From contig NC_090288.1 in assembly GCF_037392515.1 (NCBI RefSeq), forward strand, positions 56,157,673 to 56,221,672: a stretch of DNA of 64,000 nucleotides. Direction: 5' to 3'. The stretch's first letter is position 1, and the number at the start of each line of letters is the position of its first letter. Source of the stretch: Haliotis asinina. Taxonomy: Eukaryota > Mollusca > Gastropoda > Lepetellida > Haliotidae. The position numbers were made by a program, and so were the translations under genes. Below are positions 1 to 12,700 of the stretch, in pieces. The notes below the pieces were generated by a model. That model was not told where the DNA came from, did not search any database, and saw only the letters and a list, made by a program, of their open reading frames with translations.

Positions 1-10
1 ACACAAGAAA

Positions 11-148
11 CACGGGGCGGGTATCTCTTAGAAACAGCGTTAGAAAAACATATAGGTGGATAGACCCTACCCTAGTACTATATAAAAGGAAGGTCTATAC
101 ACCTATGTGTCGTTCTAACGCTGTTTCTAAGAGATACGCACCCCTGTG
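11..148. mobile_element. Foldback MITE, complete
   Basis: Two arms of about 50 bp are inverted copies of each other around a short AT-rich centre. Both outer ends read CAC(A/G)GGG, followed inward by GTATCTCTTAGAAACAGCG. There is no coding capacity. A second, half-length copy lies at 34811-34893, which supports a dispersed MITE family. Target duplication not resolved. Confidence 0.75.
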
Positions 149-159
149 ACGAGAAGTGG

Positions 160-262
160 GATTCACAGATGGTATCTATGCGAGGGATCGAACCCGGGTC
201 TTTGGCGTGACGAGCGAATGATTTTAACACAAGGCTACCACACCAACCTTTGACTCATCGTT
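160..262 (-). repeat. tRNA-derived SINE (family A), partial
   Basis: Read on the minus strand it has a tRNA-like A box (TAGCCT-type), then GCTCGTCACGCC and the B box GGTTCGATCCC. This is the head of the family that recurs through the window; the tail is missing here. Family A is recognised from repeated internal copies and from recall of abalone sequences. Confidence 0.6.
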
Positions 263-599
263 CAGTACAATCTTGGAGAAAGGGTTGTCACAGACCCATG
301 TTTCCCGACAAACACGGGGTACAGGAACAATAGTTAAGTAACCCTCTGGTTACAAGTGTTCCTGCAACCCACACTTCCGTCCGTCTTTTATAAATATGCT
401 TTTGAGATGATTTTCTTCAGTGTTAAATGTTTACAACGAACACTTAATGAAACTATTAACGATTTTACATATGGTTGTCGCTTTTGTTTGTTTGGGGATG
501 TTATTTATACAAGCACTTGACGGCAGCCTGTAAACAATCCAATCTAAACCATACCATCACGTGATTAATACCGTAAGTATCTATTGCACAAATGGATAC
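263..599. other. No gene seen
   Basis: Ordinary AT-rich intergenic sequence between two repeat fragments. I see no supported ORF, RNA or palindrome. Confidence 0.5.
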
Positions 600-705
600 A
601 CTAGACAAGGTCCGCGAGTCTGACCACCCAATTCCCTAAATGACACCTTACGGCAAGCTACGGGCTGTTGAAGACTAACCCTGTCCCGAATCTCCACGGT
701 GCTTT
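600..705 (-). repeat. Family B interspersed repeat, 5' fragment
   Basis: On the minus strand it matches the start of family B seen at 29790 and 38153-38400: a GAT(C/T)CGGG(A/T)T region, the AGCTTGCCGTAAGGTG block and the GGTCAGACTCGCGGAC block. The shared 3' tail is missing. Confidence 0.5.
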
Positions 706-785
706 GTAGAGGCAACTACTGCCAGGTTTATGCTCATGATATCTTTTATTCGGTCTAGGCTGGATCATTTACAGACCGCCGCCAT

Positions 786-897
786 CAAGCCACAAAAACA
801 ACAAACAAACAAACAAACAACCAACCAACCAACCAACCAAACTCCCCCCCACCAAAAAAAAAAAAAACAAAACAAAAAAAACCCCCAAACAAACATG
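786..897. repeat. A/C-rich low-complexity tract
   Basis: Made of CAAA, CCAA and A/C homopolymer runs on the plus strand with almost no G or T. It is one of five such tracts in the window, all A/C-rich on the plus strand. The ORF running through it is a composition artefact. Confidence 0.8.
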
Positions 898-1644
898 ATC
901 ACTCACCCAATTTATAATAGTTGTGAAACAGATCGTGTATTTCTTTCACCCTACCAGTTAAGCGTCCACTTGAAGAGTAGTTTTGTCGACCATTTAAAAT
1001 TGTATTTGAAGATTGGCATCCATGTATTAATACATAATCCAAGTATATGAAACCCAACGAAGGAAACGATTTGATCAACTGCTTAAACCTAGGAGTACAT
1101 AATACGCATTCCTGACCCACACACTGTCATACAACTGCCCCACGCCTTTCACTGTCCTGGTTGTTTGAATTACCTGTGCAACTCTCAATGGGTCTGCTTA
1201 GGTCACGCACGTCTAGAAATATGTGTGACGTATTGACCATACAGACCTTTGTTCAGATGAAGCAGAGGGACTGTGACGTATGAATAGAACAGCCAACCCT
1301 GTGTCGATGTGACGACACAGCAGTCATTGAACGGGCTTTGATATGTAGGAAGACTTGGGCTCCTGTTGACATGATTGTGTGGGCATAAAGGGAAGTAACT
1401 CTCAATATTTGAGTTATGAGCTGGCCAACTGTTCTGGAACTAATGCGTGACTCATCTTTTGTATCTTTGAACTGCACTGCATATCGAACCCATCCTATCA
1501 TTATCCCGTGACTTTCACCCCTCGATGACACAGCCTATATAACCAAAAATAATTAGTGGAAATTGATTTAGTTTTTGAAAAATGTGTGAAGCTGGGAGTA
1601 TGTAATATATTTAACTGTCGATCGTGACTTTTTTGAATTTCAAC

Positions 1645-1812
1645 AAGAGTGAGTGAGTGTAGATGTTAACAGCCTTTAGCATTATTCCAGCATTAGGACG
1701 GCGGGATACACCATAAATGGACTTAACACATTTTACCTATGTGGGAAATGAAACCCGGGTCTTCGGCGTGACGAGCGAACGCTTTGACCACTAGGCTACC
1801 CCACCGCTCCGA
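1645..1812 (-). repeat. tRNA-derived SINE (family A), near full length
   Basis: On the minus strand: A box TAGCCTAGTGG, GCGTTCGCTCGTCACGCCGA, B box GGTTTCATTCC, then the body and a tail ending in an ACTC-rich stretch at 1645. The centre of the tail is diverged. The 900-1644 interval to its left shows only unsupported short ORFs. Confidence 0.75.
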
Positions 1813-2582
1813 ACTGTAACAAAAAGGGGAAAGGGGCGTGGATGTATTTACTAGTTTGTAAAATGTATGCAAAGGAATGTATGCCGAGTTTGTGATAATA
1901 ACATTATAATTTAAGCATTGGTGTTGAGATATAGTGCCACGCGACACACATCTGTTGTTGACTTAATCAGTTGGTAGACAGCAGGCTGAACTGCACCAGC
2001 TTCCACGAGGACCTTGTGAAAACCATCTCTGAAATCAATATATTTTACACAAAATATACAGTTTATTTCCTTAATGAAATACAGTGAATGAAGACAGGAT
2101 AGTGTCTTAAGTTCCTGGAAACTGCTGTAATCTAGGCTTGTCAAATATTTAGGCATTCAGGTATTGTATTGAATGCATTACTTCAGGGCCTGTATGACAG
2201 ACAGACTAGGGTCTCAAACGTTACTGTGAGATTACTTTCATATATAAAACATTTACATTCAGGACACATACGTAATGGTGGAATAGGAGATGCTCTATTG
2301 CACGCATAACCCAATCACAGTCCATTGTGCTGAAGTGTAGGAAGGCAGAATACATGAATTCTGCTTGTCGTGCGGAAACCCTCAACATGTGCCTCACTAA
2401 AGCGCTGACTTTCGCTTGACCTCTGCATGGGTTGCACAGAGCGATCTTTGCTCTACTATAGTCGTACGTCTGTGTTTCAGTGCGAGAGTTACGACAATCA
2501 TAGTGCTAAGATTGTTTTGTAAATCGCTGCCCTGTTCAGTAGGGTTTGTTCAACCCGTGGTTCTTGTTAAAGAGGTCTTTAG
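1813..2582. other. No gene seen
   Basis: Short ORFs on both strands have no recognisable domain or splice context. Nothing repeated elsewhere in the window was noticed. Confidence 0.45.
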
Positions 2583-2750
2583 AAGTTAGGCCTGTAAGGA
2601 AGGATGACTGTATATGGGTGAACAACTTCTTTATTGCTCTGAGAGTGATATCATCACTTGCTTGATAACGGTTTTAGAACCTACACTGAAACGTCGCCCT
2701 CATAGCAATAAAGATGTTGTTCATCCATATACAGTCATCCTTCCTAACTT
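2583..2750. mobile_element. Foldback element made of inverted Penelope-type 3' tails
   Basis: The arms at about 2583-2638 and 2704-2750 are inverted repeats sharing AAGGATGACTGTATATGG, AACAAC and CTTTATTGCT. Read on the plus strand, the right half has the pattern CTTGATAACG, a short stem, GAAACGT, then CAATAAAG and TTCATCC. The same pattern ends the Penelope-like element at 59613-59680. The left half is the same tail inverted and shortened. Confidence 0.6.
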
Positions 2751-3240
2751 AGTTACGCTTCCCTCGAATATATGCAGTTTTATTCAATGTTACAACATCA
2801 AAGAAAGGAATACGTTTGAGAACGTATAACCCAATGGTTCCTCTTCCAACTAAGCACTCATCAGTTTGTGCGAAAACATAAAATTACTTTCTGTTTTAAA
2901 AAATTCAGATTAACTTTCGCTTTCTGTTACTTTATTCTTCCATACCCGTGACCCGTTTAAAGATATATCCTGCACATCAGAATATTACAAACGCAGTTTT
3001 GCCATGCTGTGACCATTGCACGCAATTCGACCGCAACTTTTGCCCTCTAACCTCGACAGCCCATTGTTTACTCAACCCTGGAGGCCAACACGTAACAAAA
3101 CAACAGCGGGCAGACGACAGATACAGTTCCAAGGGAGGTAACTCTAACACATGTTTGATTTCTAAAAATAGCAGAACGTGTTTCCGTTTTCGACCAATCG
3201 GTGAGTTCGTATATGTCCTATATTTAGCAACAGGCAATCC

Positions 3241-3430
3241 ACCTATATATGCGGTCCAAGGCCTCGCTTCATGTTCAGAACGAATCTGTACATAGGTAGC
3301 GACGCGGTGATCAAAGTACGCCACAGCACGAACAAGTTGACACAAATCATAACGCACAGGGTAATTCACTTCTAAACCGAGGCAGTCTGGACAGGACAGT
3401 GTTGTTAATTTGGATAATCAACTTGCCCAG
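3241..3430 (+). promoter_or_regulatory. Candidate promoter and 5' noncoding exon of Rho gene 1
   Basis: A TATA-like CTATATATGC occurs at about 3243, and a perfect splice donor CAG|GTAAGT follows at 3430/3431. The coding exon of Rho gene 1 is preceded by a strong acceptor at 6240-6241 that leaves only nine bases before the ATG, so an upstream 5' UTR exon is needed. This stretch is the best one I see, but the link is inference and needs transcript data. Confidence 0.3.
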
Positions 3431-3639
3431 GTAAGTCACGTTAACTGTGTGTTTAAGTTTAACGGTATTTAATACAACTGAAGACAATCTCAAGTTGGTA
3501 AAGTTGTGTCACAAGTTGTCAGTATTAAACATGGATGTCAGTTAGTGTCCGACCACATCATATGACCGACCTGAGCCTGTTCAAATATACGGCAATAAAG
3601 TGTTAAAATAGCAAACCTAACTGTTTGCTATTTTGAAAA

Positions 3640-4640
3640 CTTGTCGTGCGTCATTATTGCAGTGTGTTCCATTGTCTCCAAGGCCCCTGTAGGCGGCTCG
3701 AATTGCCTTAGGTTGTAATGGGATCGGTATGCGGACGGGCAGACGCCCTCTGTGGCCACCGACTTTATGTACAGGTAGACATAGTGGTTTATAACGCCCA
3801 GTTGATTTACACTTATTCCCAGTACTATATATCCAGGTCACATCTCATACTGTACTTTGATGGGCGTGGCTCGTCCCGGCCCCAAATCGGGGGTCACAGT
3901 GTCAACTTCCGGGTTGCAGGTTCTCGAGACGTTATCGACAAAATGAGCGACATGTTATGTGGGACCGGGAAAAGTATTTTGTTGCTGTGTAGAATGGAAG
4001 AAAAGTTCACGATTACGCGTGTTGAATGATTATTTCAAAAGTAGTAATAGTGTTATAAACCGATAAAATAACAGCTTCTGTTCCTGACATGCGAAAAGTG
4101 CACTATTCAGGGTATGTTCTTGTTTAAACACGTTATTTATATTTAAAATGGATGGCAACTCTACTGTTATGTGACACACAGAATGATGCATTTGTGTATT
4201 TCTCTTATAAGAAAAACAGATCAGCCTACATATATCAGACAAATAAAGCTATCGTTAGGTCAACTTTTACGTTGTTAAAAAATTCAAAATGAATACCAGT
4301 AATGGCGGTTGATACACTTTTCACCTAGCTGGAGAAATATTTATGCCACCACCGGTTATGACCGAGAGCGAGATATGCAGGTTTACAGAGATTGAATCCA
4401 CAACAGCTTTTGTGCTACTTATATTCATCTGACGACTGGGTCACATACATGATCTTGCTTCACACAAACTACCCAGCCAAGCTTGACACGACAGACCTGA
4501 CAAGGTGGGAGTTGTCTCAACGGTAGGGACGTGTGTGGCAACGGTTTTTCCAAGCACATTTCACAACTGGTTCTCTATGTTTTGAAGGTTCGTTTTACTT
4601 GTATTGGTTCTATATATTGTATATTTTAGAAATGGGCGGC
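3640..4640 (+). repeat. Segmental-duplication block upstream of Rho gene 1
   Basis: Blocks in order match 21755-22430 upstream of Rho gene 2: CACCTGTAGGCG/CCCCTGTAGGCG, then GGATCGGTATGCGG, then GGGCGTGG, TCAACT and CCGGGTTG. Later come a CTG(A/G)CGACT-GGGT block, AAACTACCC..CCAAGCTT, and GTGTGT..AACGGT-TTT. Match is discontinuous with indels but colinear. I read it as ancient tandem duplication of the Rho locus including its upstream or 5' intron DNA. Confidence 0.55.
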
Positions 4641-5786
4641 GTTTTTCTATGTTAAGCCCTTACGCTCTGTATATTCTCTACCAGGTTCACTGAGGTATAC
4701 TCGGATTGTACTGGGATAATGCACGTATATCGTGACACGGCCTAGTTTAGTGACTAAATCTGTTCATAATTCTATGGATCGATTACAATATGGCGTTGTC
4801 ATGTGACAAGACAGTTATGTGGTAGACGATACTTGGTTGACAAATATCAAGGCATCCAAGTGGAGCATACTGAAATATTACTCCTTGAACGACGAGCAGC
4901 GCTGTAAGATGAGGTATTCTTTTAAATATACGCCGTCAAATGAATGGTCTTCATTCGATTCCCAATGATGGTGGCCACCCATTTACAGTGTGTTTAGAGA
5001 CGTAGCTTGATCGATTTCTAAATACATTTGAACGTGGAAAACAATGGCTTAAACGTTAAGCACGACATGCTTTCCCGTGAATGTTTATTTCTACTCTATA
5101 AAAGTGTTTTAAAGATAGTAGAGTCCTATTAAATCGAACGCCTGTATTGGATGCGGTTGATTTTGTCTTTGAGATCTTTGTCTGTTGTAACCCAGTGACA
5201 TTCGGCACGCACTCAAAGATACTTAGCGAAGTACTAGTGGGGTACTCGAGGCTGAATAGAATGTTGACCAAAGGTGAAGTAGTCATTTTTAAGAGTGTTG
5301 TTTCCTTTGACAGTAGTGTTCAGTAATATAGTGTAATGTTAACACGTATCCATATATGTGACTCAAAAACCAAATGACAATACGGGTCATGCCGTCTTTG
5401 GCTTGCGATAGAGATGGATGATATTATGTCATATTATGTTTACGACTCAAATTCCTGAATGTTTGCATTTCCCGAGCGATAACTCTGCATTTGGCTCGGT
5501 GTGTATTACCGAAGTCGTCAAATTGAGGAAAACAGACACCAAATCTACTATCAAACAGAAACTGGCTACCTGCCGTCGCCGCATGTAGAACTCAACGTCA
5601 TAGAGGAAATGTGACGTTGTAGCATTGTTCATGACGTCACGTCACATTGACAAAGTGCTTTTTTACCCCAGGGCATCGTATGAAAATTATCATAGGGAAC
5701 GGGTGCGTCAAAAGGCTTATCTCATACATAGTTTGTAGGATCCATTGATTATTCTTATAGGTTCATTGTTTCTAGATGAAAGCCGG
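4641..5786. other. No gene seen
   Basis: Likely part of the 5' intron of Rho gene 1. Only short unsupported ORFs are present, and no repeat family seen elsewhere in the window was recognised. Confidence 0.4.
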
Positions 5787-5875
5787 GCTATGGGTAGCCG
5801 AGTAGGCGAGTAGCCGAGTTCACTCGTGAAGTGGAAGGTTCGGGTTCGATTGCCCACTGGGGTATACGTAATGTC
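5787..5875 (+). repeat. tRNA-related SINE head, different family
   Basis: GGGTAGCCGAGTAGGCGAG resembles an A-box region, and GGTTCGATTGCC about 50 bp further on is a B box. The sequence between and after them does not match family A. Too diverged to be a functional tRNA gene. Confidence 0.4.
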
Positions 5876-6220
5876 TTTCACCGTGAGACAGATCGGATGT
5901 TGCCAGTCGGAGTAAAACCTTACACATTTCTGATTAATATGTGTTAAAAAATAAACACGTACAGTAAAGCTAACCCGAACGCACAAAAATGTAGGTCAAC
6001 AGATCACCATGGATATGAACTGTGCATATCAAAGGACATTAACTGTTCCCTGATAAAGTTGAATTTTCTTGGTTCGTTCAAGATATTTTGTCTGTGTGGA
6101 TCAGACCACAACTGCATCCTCCTTGACGCGCTCTACTGCGAAATATATATGTCTAAAATTGCCACATTTCTCTGTATTCAAAAATATTAAACTGACAACC
6201 AGTGCCCTCATAAGCTGTAA

Positions 6221-7322
<1,102 letters not shown>

Positions 7323-8149
7323 AATAAGAGATTTACCATGAAACAGAAGTTTTTGACGTGCTCGTTGGCCAAATGTATTGTTTTGGCTTATTCTCGTGTG
7401 GTAATTGAACGAACAGTTCACGAACGACAGTGCGTCAATGTATAAGAGCACTGAACATGTATCATCTCTATGCAAGCACGTTTGACTTTGTTGTGAAGAC
7501 GATGACGAAGCATGGACTATGTTTATCAGTATTTGTGTGTTGTTTTGATCACGTGTTATGGTCACGTGTTCCCTATTTGATCCACAAAGCAGCACGCCAG
7601 CAGGGGACGCACCATGCATGTCCTGGCAGTGTTTACTTTCTTTGAAACTTTGACTGTGTACAACAAATCCTACAATATTTCACGAAACGTGATTTGGAAC
7701 ATGTTTCGTTTTACTCCCAGCCATATGAACAGAATGTTTCTATATACTACCGAACCCTCTTTGGACATTATCATTGTATCAAGGGCAGACAATCCAGAAC
7801 GCAGAGGATCATACAACCAGGCCTTGCTCAGTGCAAACGTGCTGTTAATGTGTGATATTATATTTCACTGTAACGTGAAAGATAGCTACATTCCCTTGTG
7901 TTATGGCTCGTTTGCAGCTATCTTGACAACCAGTTGCATTCTCTTAAAGGGAAACTGCTCTCTCCGGAGACGCCCGGATAGTGGCTCATTGCACCTGTAA
8001 TTAGCGTGTCTTAAATTCGCCCCCTTGTATAATGTCCTGTTGCAGCTGGAATTACATTGTAGGTAGCTACTAGGTGATATCTGCTGGGCAGTTCTAGTTT
8101 TCATTTTAGTTGTTTTGTTTCTCACTTGTACTCAACCCCCTCGCCTTGC
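7323..8149. other. Rho gene 1 downstream region
   Basis: Probably 3' UTR plus intergenic DNA. No AATAAA was noticed close to the stop codon; one lies at about 9075 in TGAATAAAATC. No other gene is supported. The minus-strand ORFs here and over exon 2 are shadows. Confidence 0.4.
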
Positions 8150-8450
8150 TGGTTTCTGGGAAACATCTCGAGAACCGGAGGTCCACGACGATCCTTAACC
8201 TGTCGTGCATATAGAACATGTGGTTGTCCAGAAGCCTGCGGTAACCCCTAACCTTTCCTGTATATGAAACATATGGTTCTCCAGACGTCTGCGGTGATCA
8301 GTAACCTCTCCCGTGTATGAAAGATGTAGTTCTCCAGAAGACCGCGCTGGTCCCTAACCTGTGTAGGAAACATCTGATTTTCCATAAGTCTGCGCTGATC
8401 CCATAAAATGTATATGAAACGTCTGGTTCTAAACGAGTCCACGGTAGTTA
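8150..8450. repeat. Degenerate tandem repeat, period about 60 bp
   Basis: Four to five diverged copies each contain a (T/G)CTGCGGTGATC-like block, CCTAACCT, GTATATGAAACAT and GGTTCTCCAGA. Copies differ at many sites, so the array is old. Confidence 0.65.
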
Positions 8451-9232
8451 CTGTTTCTTTTCAGTCTCGACGTTTAGCTGTCTTAGGCCAAATGAGACAC
8501 TGTTTATGAAGCTACGAAGTTGTCTCCCTTTATGTCAACAGCATCTCTAAACAGGGATTGCAGACGTTAGATTATATGTTCATTCAGAAGGCAACATTAA
8601 GATGGTCTGTGAACCAAAGTGATCTGTGATAACGGCTTCGTGCCGTCACAGTGTTGTGGATATGACGATGCGTGCGTTAAACGTTTTTGAATACCTGCCT
8701 GTACATTGCCTTGTGAAAAGAGCACATCGATTATCTCCCTTGAATCACAAGTTTCTTTGTGCTCAGTCCAACGAGGCGGCATGTAACTTACACATACAGA
8801 ATGGCCGGTAGATACAGAAATGATAGGATATTGTCTAGTCCCTAGGTAGCTGTTGATATTTAAATATATGTAAATACATTGTTGAAGTTGGTTAAATTTT
8901 GTGTAACGCCAGAATGTGTATACGCCTGAGGTGGATTCACTCAAAGCCTTGAAGTATTGTTTATCAGATGCATGGTATACCGATGCCATATTCGAGTGTC
9001 TGTTTTGATTCTAACATATATTCGGATATGCCACTTTTTGTTTCATTTATTATATTTTGGATTTTAATTGTGAATAAAATCAAATGTTTTTCATTGTGAT
9101 TTTTGTTTTTATGTGTACATGGTTGTGTGGATATGTATAATCTGCAAGGATGAAGTCAACACTATAAGTCGAGTATGGAACATCCAGGCAATCACAATAT
9201 TTTTGACAATGTGCATTTATTAGACCCGTGCC
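8451..9232. other. No gene seen
   Basis: Intergenic. The 130-residue minus ORF and smaller plus ORFs show no domain and no splice context. Confidence 0.4.
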
Positions 9233-9760
9233 AACCTCATCCTCGATATCTCCAGGCTATACGTTCCGACAAGTCTCCCCTATACCCTGGACGCATCTAC
9301 GGCTCTGCCCGATAAATTTATTACCTCCCTTTGCTGGCTCCGCTTTCTCACAGTAGCCAGTCAGCTAGGCCGCCGTTATAACCGACCTTGCCAGTGTCAG
9401 CAAAGGTAGCGGTCGCAACTGCGAAGGTTTGCTCGCAGTGCGACTCAGATTTTAGGGAAATAATACAAGCAAATTGACAGGTCCGAAATTTTAAAACAAC
9501 ACATGCACGAACTCCATCTACCTCTTCCAAATAACCTCTGCCTTGTTTCCGTTGCCTAGTATAATCGGTTAGATAATTCAAAAAATGAAAGTGAGTTGTG
9601 ATTGGTTCGCTCAACTTCCCAGGGTAGACACCTGATTTGATCAAAAGACAGTCAAGGGAGGTAATAAATTTATCTGGCAGAGTCGTAGATGCGTCCAGGG
9701 TATAGTGGAGACTTATCGGAACGTATACCCTGGAGATATCGAGGATGTGCCAACCTTTGC
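9233..9760. mobile_element. Foldback element with ~105-bp arms
   Basis: The left arm (about 9233-9345) is the reverse complement of the right arm (about 9652-9760), with few mismatches. Shared blocks include CATCCTCGATATCTCCAGG, TATACCCTGGACGCATCTAC and AAATTTATTACCTCCC. About 310 bp separates the arms. Only this first copy has a full left arm: the two later tandem copies begin inside it, at GCATCTACGG. Confidence 0.7.
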
Positions 9761-12700
9761 TCGCTTCGCTAGCATCTAGGAAAGGAAAACTGGTCTGTCC
9801 CCATTTGCGGTACAGTTTGTCTGTGCCTGGCGCAACGCGTATGTAAATGTTGTTTTTATTACCTACGAGGGCGAACACATCGGGGTACATACACAGGCGC
9901 TCGTTTATTATATGAACATTTTGAGATGACCCCAGACTTGAACAGCTCCACAGTAGTATCTAAATAAATTGTACCGTGAAGCGTTTCAAGTCGGGGACCG
10001 TCTCAAAATTTTCGCATTAAAAAATCCTCGCAATGACACGAACGCCTGTGGGTACATACTGTTCATACGATGCCCAAGGGCAAAAAAGTCTGAGTTTTGA
10101 CTTAAGTCTGAGTTTTTACTGAAATTTGAGAAAACGCATTTTGACAGAATGAACTGAAATTGACATAAAACTCAAACTATAGGAGACAACTTGAGTTTGG
10201 TGGATAGATTTCTTAAGCTGTTTCGGCTTTTATGTTTCAAAACTGCAGTTGAGTTAAAAATTCAGTTGTTTCAAATTGTAAAACTCAATTTGAGATTTGA
10301 GTAAAAACTTAAGTTTGTTTCGAGAAATCGGGGCCAGATTTGGGTTTATTGTACCAACTATGGTAATAAAGAGAATATTATATTCGTTCCCATGAAATGC
10401 TATGTTTATGACACTCGTGCCCAAATATCAGTACAGCCCTCGCTCTCGCTCTGGAAAAGCCAACATTTAGGCATTGTAAACATTGTATGACATGGGCACT
10501 CATATAATATCCTCTATTTATTACTTACGAGGGTGAACATAGGTGGGTACATACTGTTCATACGATGCCCTAGGGCAAAATATCACTTTGTCATGGTAAC
10601 GTGACGTCATGAAAAATGGCATGACGTCAAGCTTCTTCTGTGACGTTGTCGTCTACATGTTTGAAAGTAGATTTGGGTTTATTACTCGCCCGTTGAAGAT
10701 ACTACAGTGTAATATTTTCACTTCAATATTACACTAGTGTAAAACCGCTTGACGTATGACGTCAAAATGGTTCAAAGTTGTGACGTCACAATGCTAATGT
10801 TGATGTCGCGATTTTACTAGACCTTGCTTGACTTGAAAGCTGAGAGTCCTCACACTGTAGGCACTGTAGGCAGTTTCTGTCAATTTATGTTGGCGAGTAA
10901 TAAACAGAATGCTAAACTCGCTTCAGTGAAATACCGTTTTCATTAAACTCGTGAAAGATTTAGTATCAAACTCGCTTTCGCTCGTCTGATACCAAATCAT
11001 TAACTCGTTTAATAAAAATGGTATTACACGTTTAGTATCCTCTATTTATTTAACGACTTCGGTACTAAACAGAATGTTATATTCGTGCCCATAACATACT
11101 GTGTTTACGACACTCGTGCCTAAATATCGGTATATATATCCCTTGCTCTCGCTCGGGAAATGCCAACATTTAGGCACTCGTGTAACCGTAGTATGGATTG
11201 CTTGTCTCATAAGAAATTGGTGTTTACAAATGAATTTTAATTTGAAACTTTAATCTCACCGCATTTCTGGATTTTATGTCGAGGTTTAGGCAGCACACAT
11301 TAACTAAATCACTAAATTAACTAAAATCGCAAACTGCCCCTGTTTGAGCAGGTCGTAAAATGATTGATAATACATCTGACTCACTCGTTACACCTTTGAT
11401 GTGTTTTTTTCTATGCGTCTTCTGTGTAGTTACGTAATGAAATGTAATTGATAAATATCAATTCCGTACCAGGCAGTTTTCTAGCGGCAGAGCCTCGTTT
11501 TGAGAATTTCATCATTGTCAGAGCTCACTGTTCGACAGAGCACGTTGTACGACGTGTTTGCAAGGATAAGAATGAGCTTAGTGTAGCAATTTACGGCATC
11601 TACGGCTCTGCCCGATAAATTTATTACCTCCCTTTGCTGGCTCCGCTTTCTCACAGTAGCCAGTCAGCTAGGCCGCCGTTATAACCGACCTTGCCAGTGT
11701 CAGCAAAGGTAGCGGTCGCAACTGCGAAGGTTTGCTCGCAGTGCGACTCAGATTTTAGGGAAATAATACAAGCAAATTGACAGGTCCGAAATTTTAAAAC
11801 AACACATGCACGAACTCCATCTACCTCTTCCAAATAACCTCTGCCTTGTTTCCGTTGCCTAGTATAATCGGTTAGATAATTCAAAAAATGAAAGTGAGTT
11901 GTGATTGGTTCGCTCAACTTCCCAGGGTAGACACCTGATTTGATCAAAAGACAGTCAAGGGAGGTAATAAATTTATCTGGCAGAGTCGTAGATGCGTCCA
12001 GGGTATAGTGGAGACTTATCGGAACGTATACCCTGGAGATATCGAGGATGTGCCAACCTTTGCTCGCTTCGCTAGCATCTAGGAAAGGAAAACTGGTCTG
12101 TCCCCATTTGCGGTACAGTTTGTCTGTGCCTGGCGCAACGCGTATGTAAATGTTGTTTTTATTACCTACGAGGGCGAACACATCGGGGTACATACACAGG
12201 CGCTCGTTTATTATATGAACATTTTGAGATGACCCCAGACTTGAACAGCTCCACAGTAGTATCTAAATAAATTGTACCGTGAAGCGTTTCAAGTCGGGGA
12301 CCGTCTCAAAATTTTCGCATTAAAAAATCCTCGCAATGACACGAACGCCTGTGGGTACATACTGTTCATACGATGCCCAAGGGCAAAAAAGTCTGAGTTT
12401 TGACTTAAGTCTGAGTTTTTACTGAAATTTGAGAAAACGCATTTTGACAGAATGAACTGAAATTGACATAAAACTCAAACTATAGGAGACAACTTGAGTT
12501 TGGTGGATAGATTTCTTAAGCTGTTTCGGCTTTTATGTTTCAAAACTGCAGTTGAGTTAAAAATTCAGTTGTTTCAAATTGTAAAACTCAATTTGAGATT
12601 TGAGTAAAAACTTAAGTTTGTTTCGAGAAATCGGGGCCAGATTTGGGTTTATTGTACCAACTATGGTAATAAAGAGAATATTATATTCGTTCCCATGAAA

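Noticed and set aside
3718-4029. 103-codon plus ORF in the Rho upstream duplication block
   Set aside because: The frame is not kept in the matching block at 21755-22430, so it is not a conserved gene.
9348-9890. 180-codon minus ORF, repeated identically at 11651-12193 and 13954-14496
   Set aside because: It crosses an inverted-repeat arm, matches no family I know, and its identity across copies is explained by the identity of the whole 2303-bp unit.
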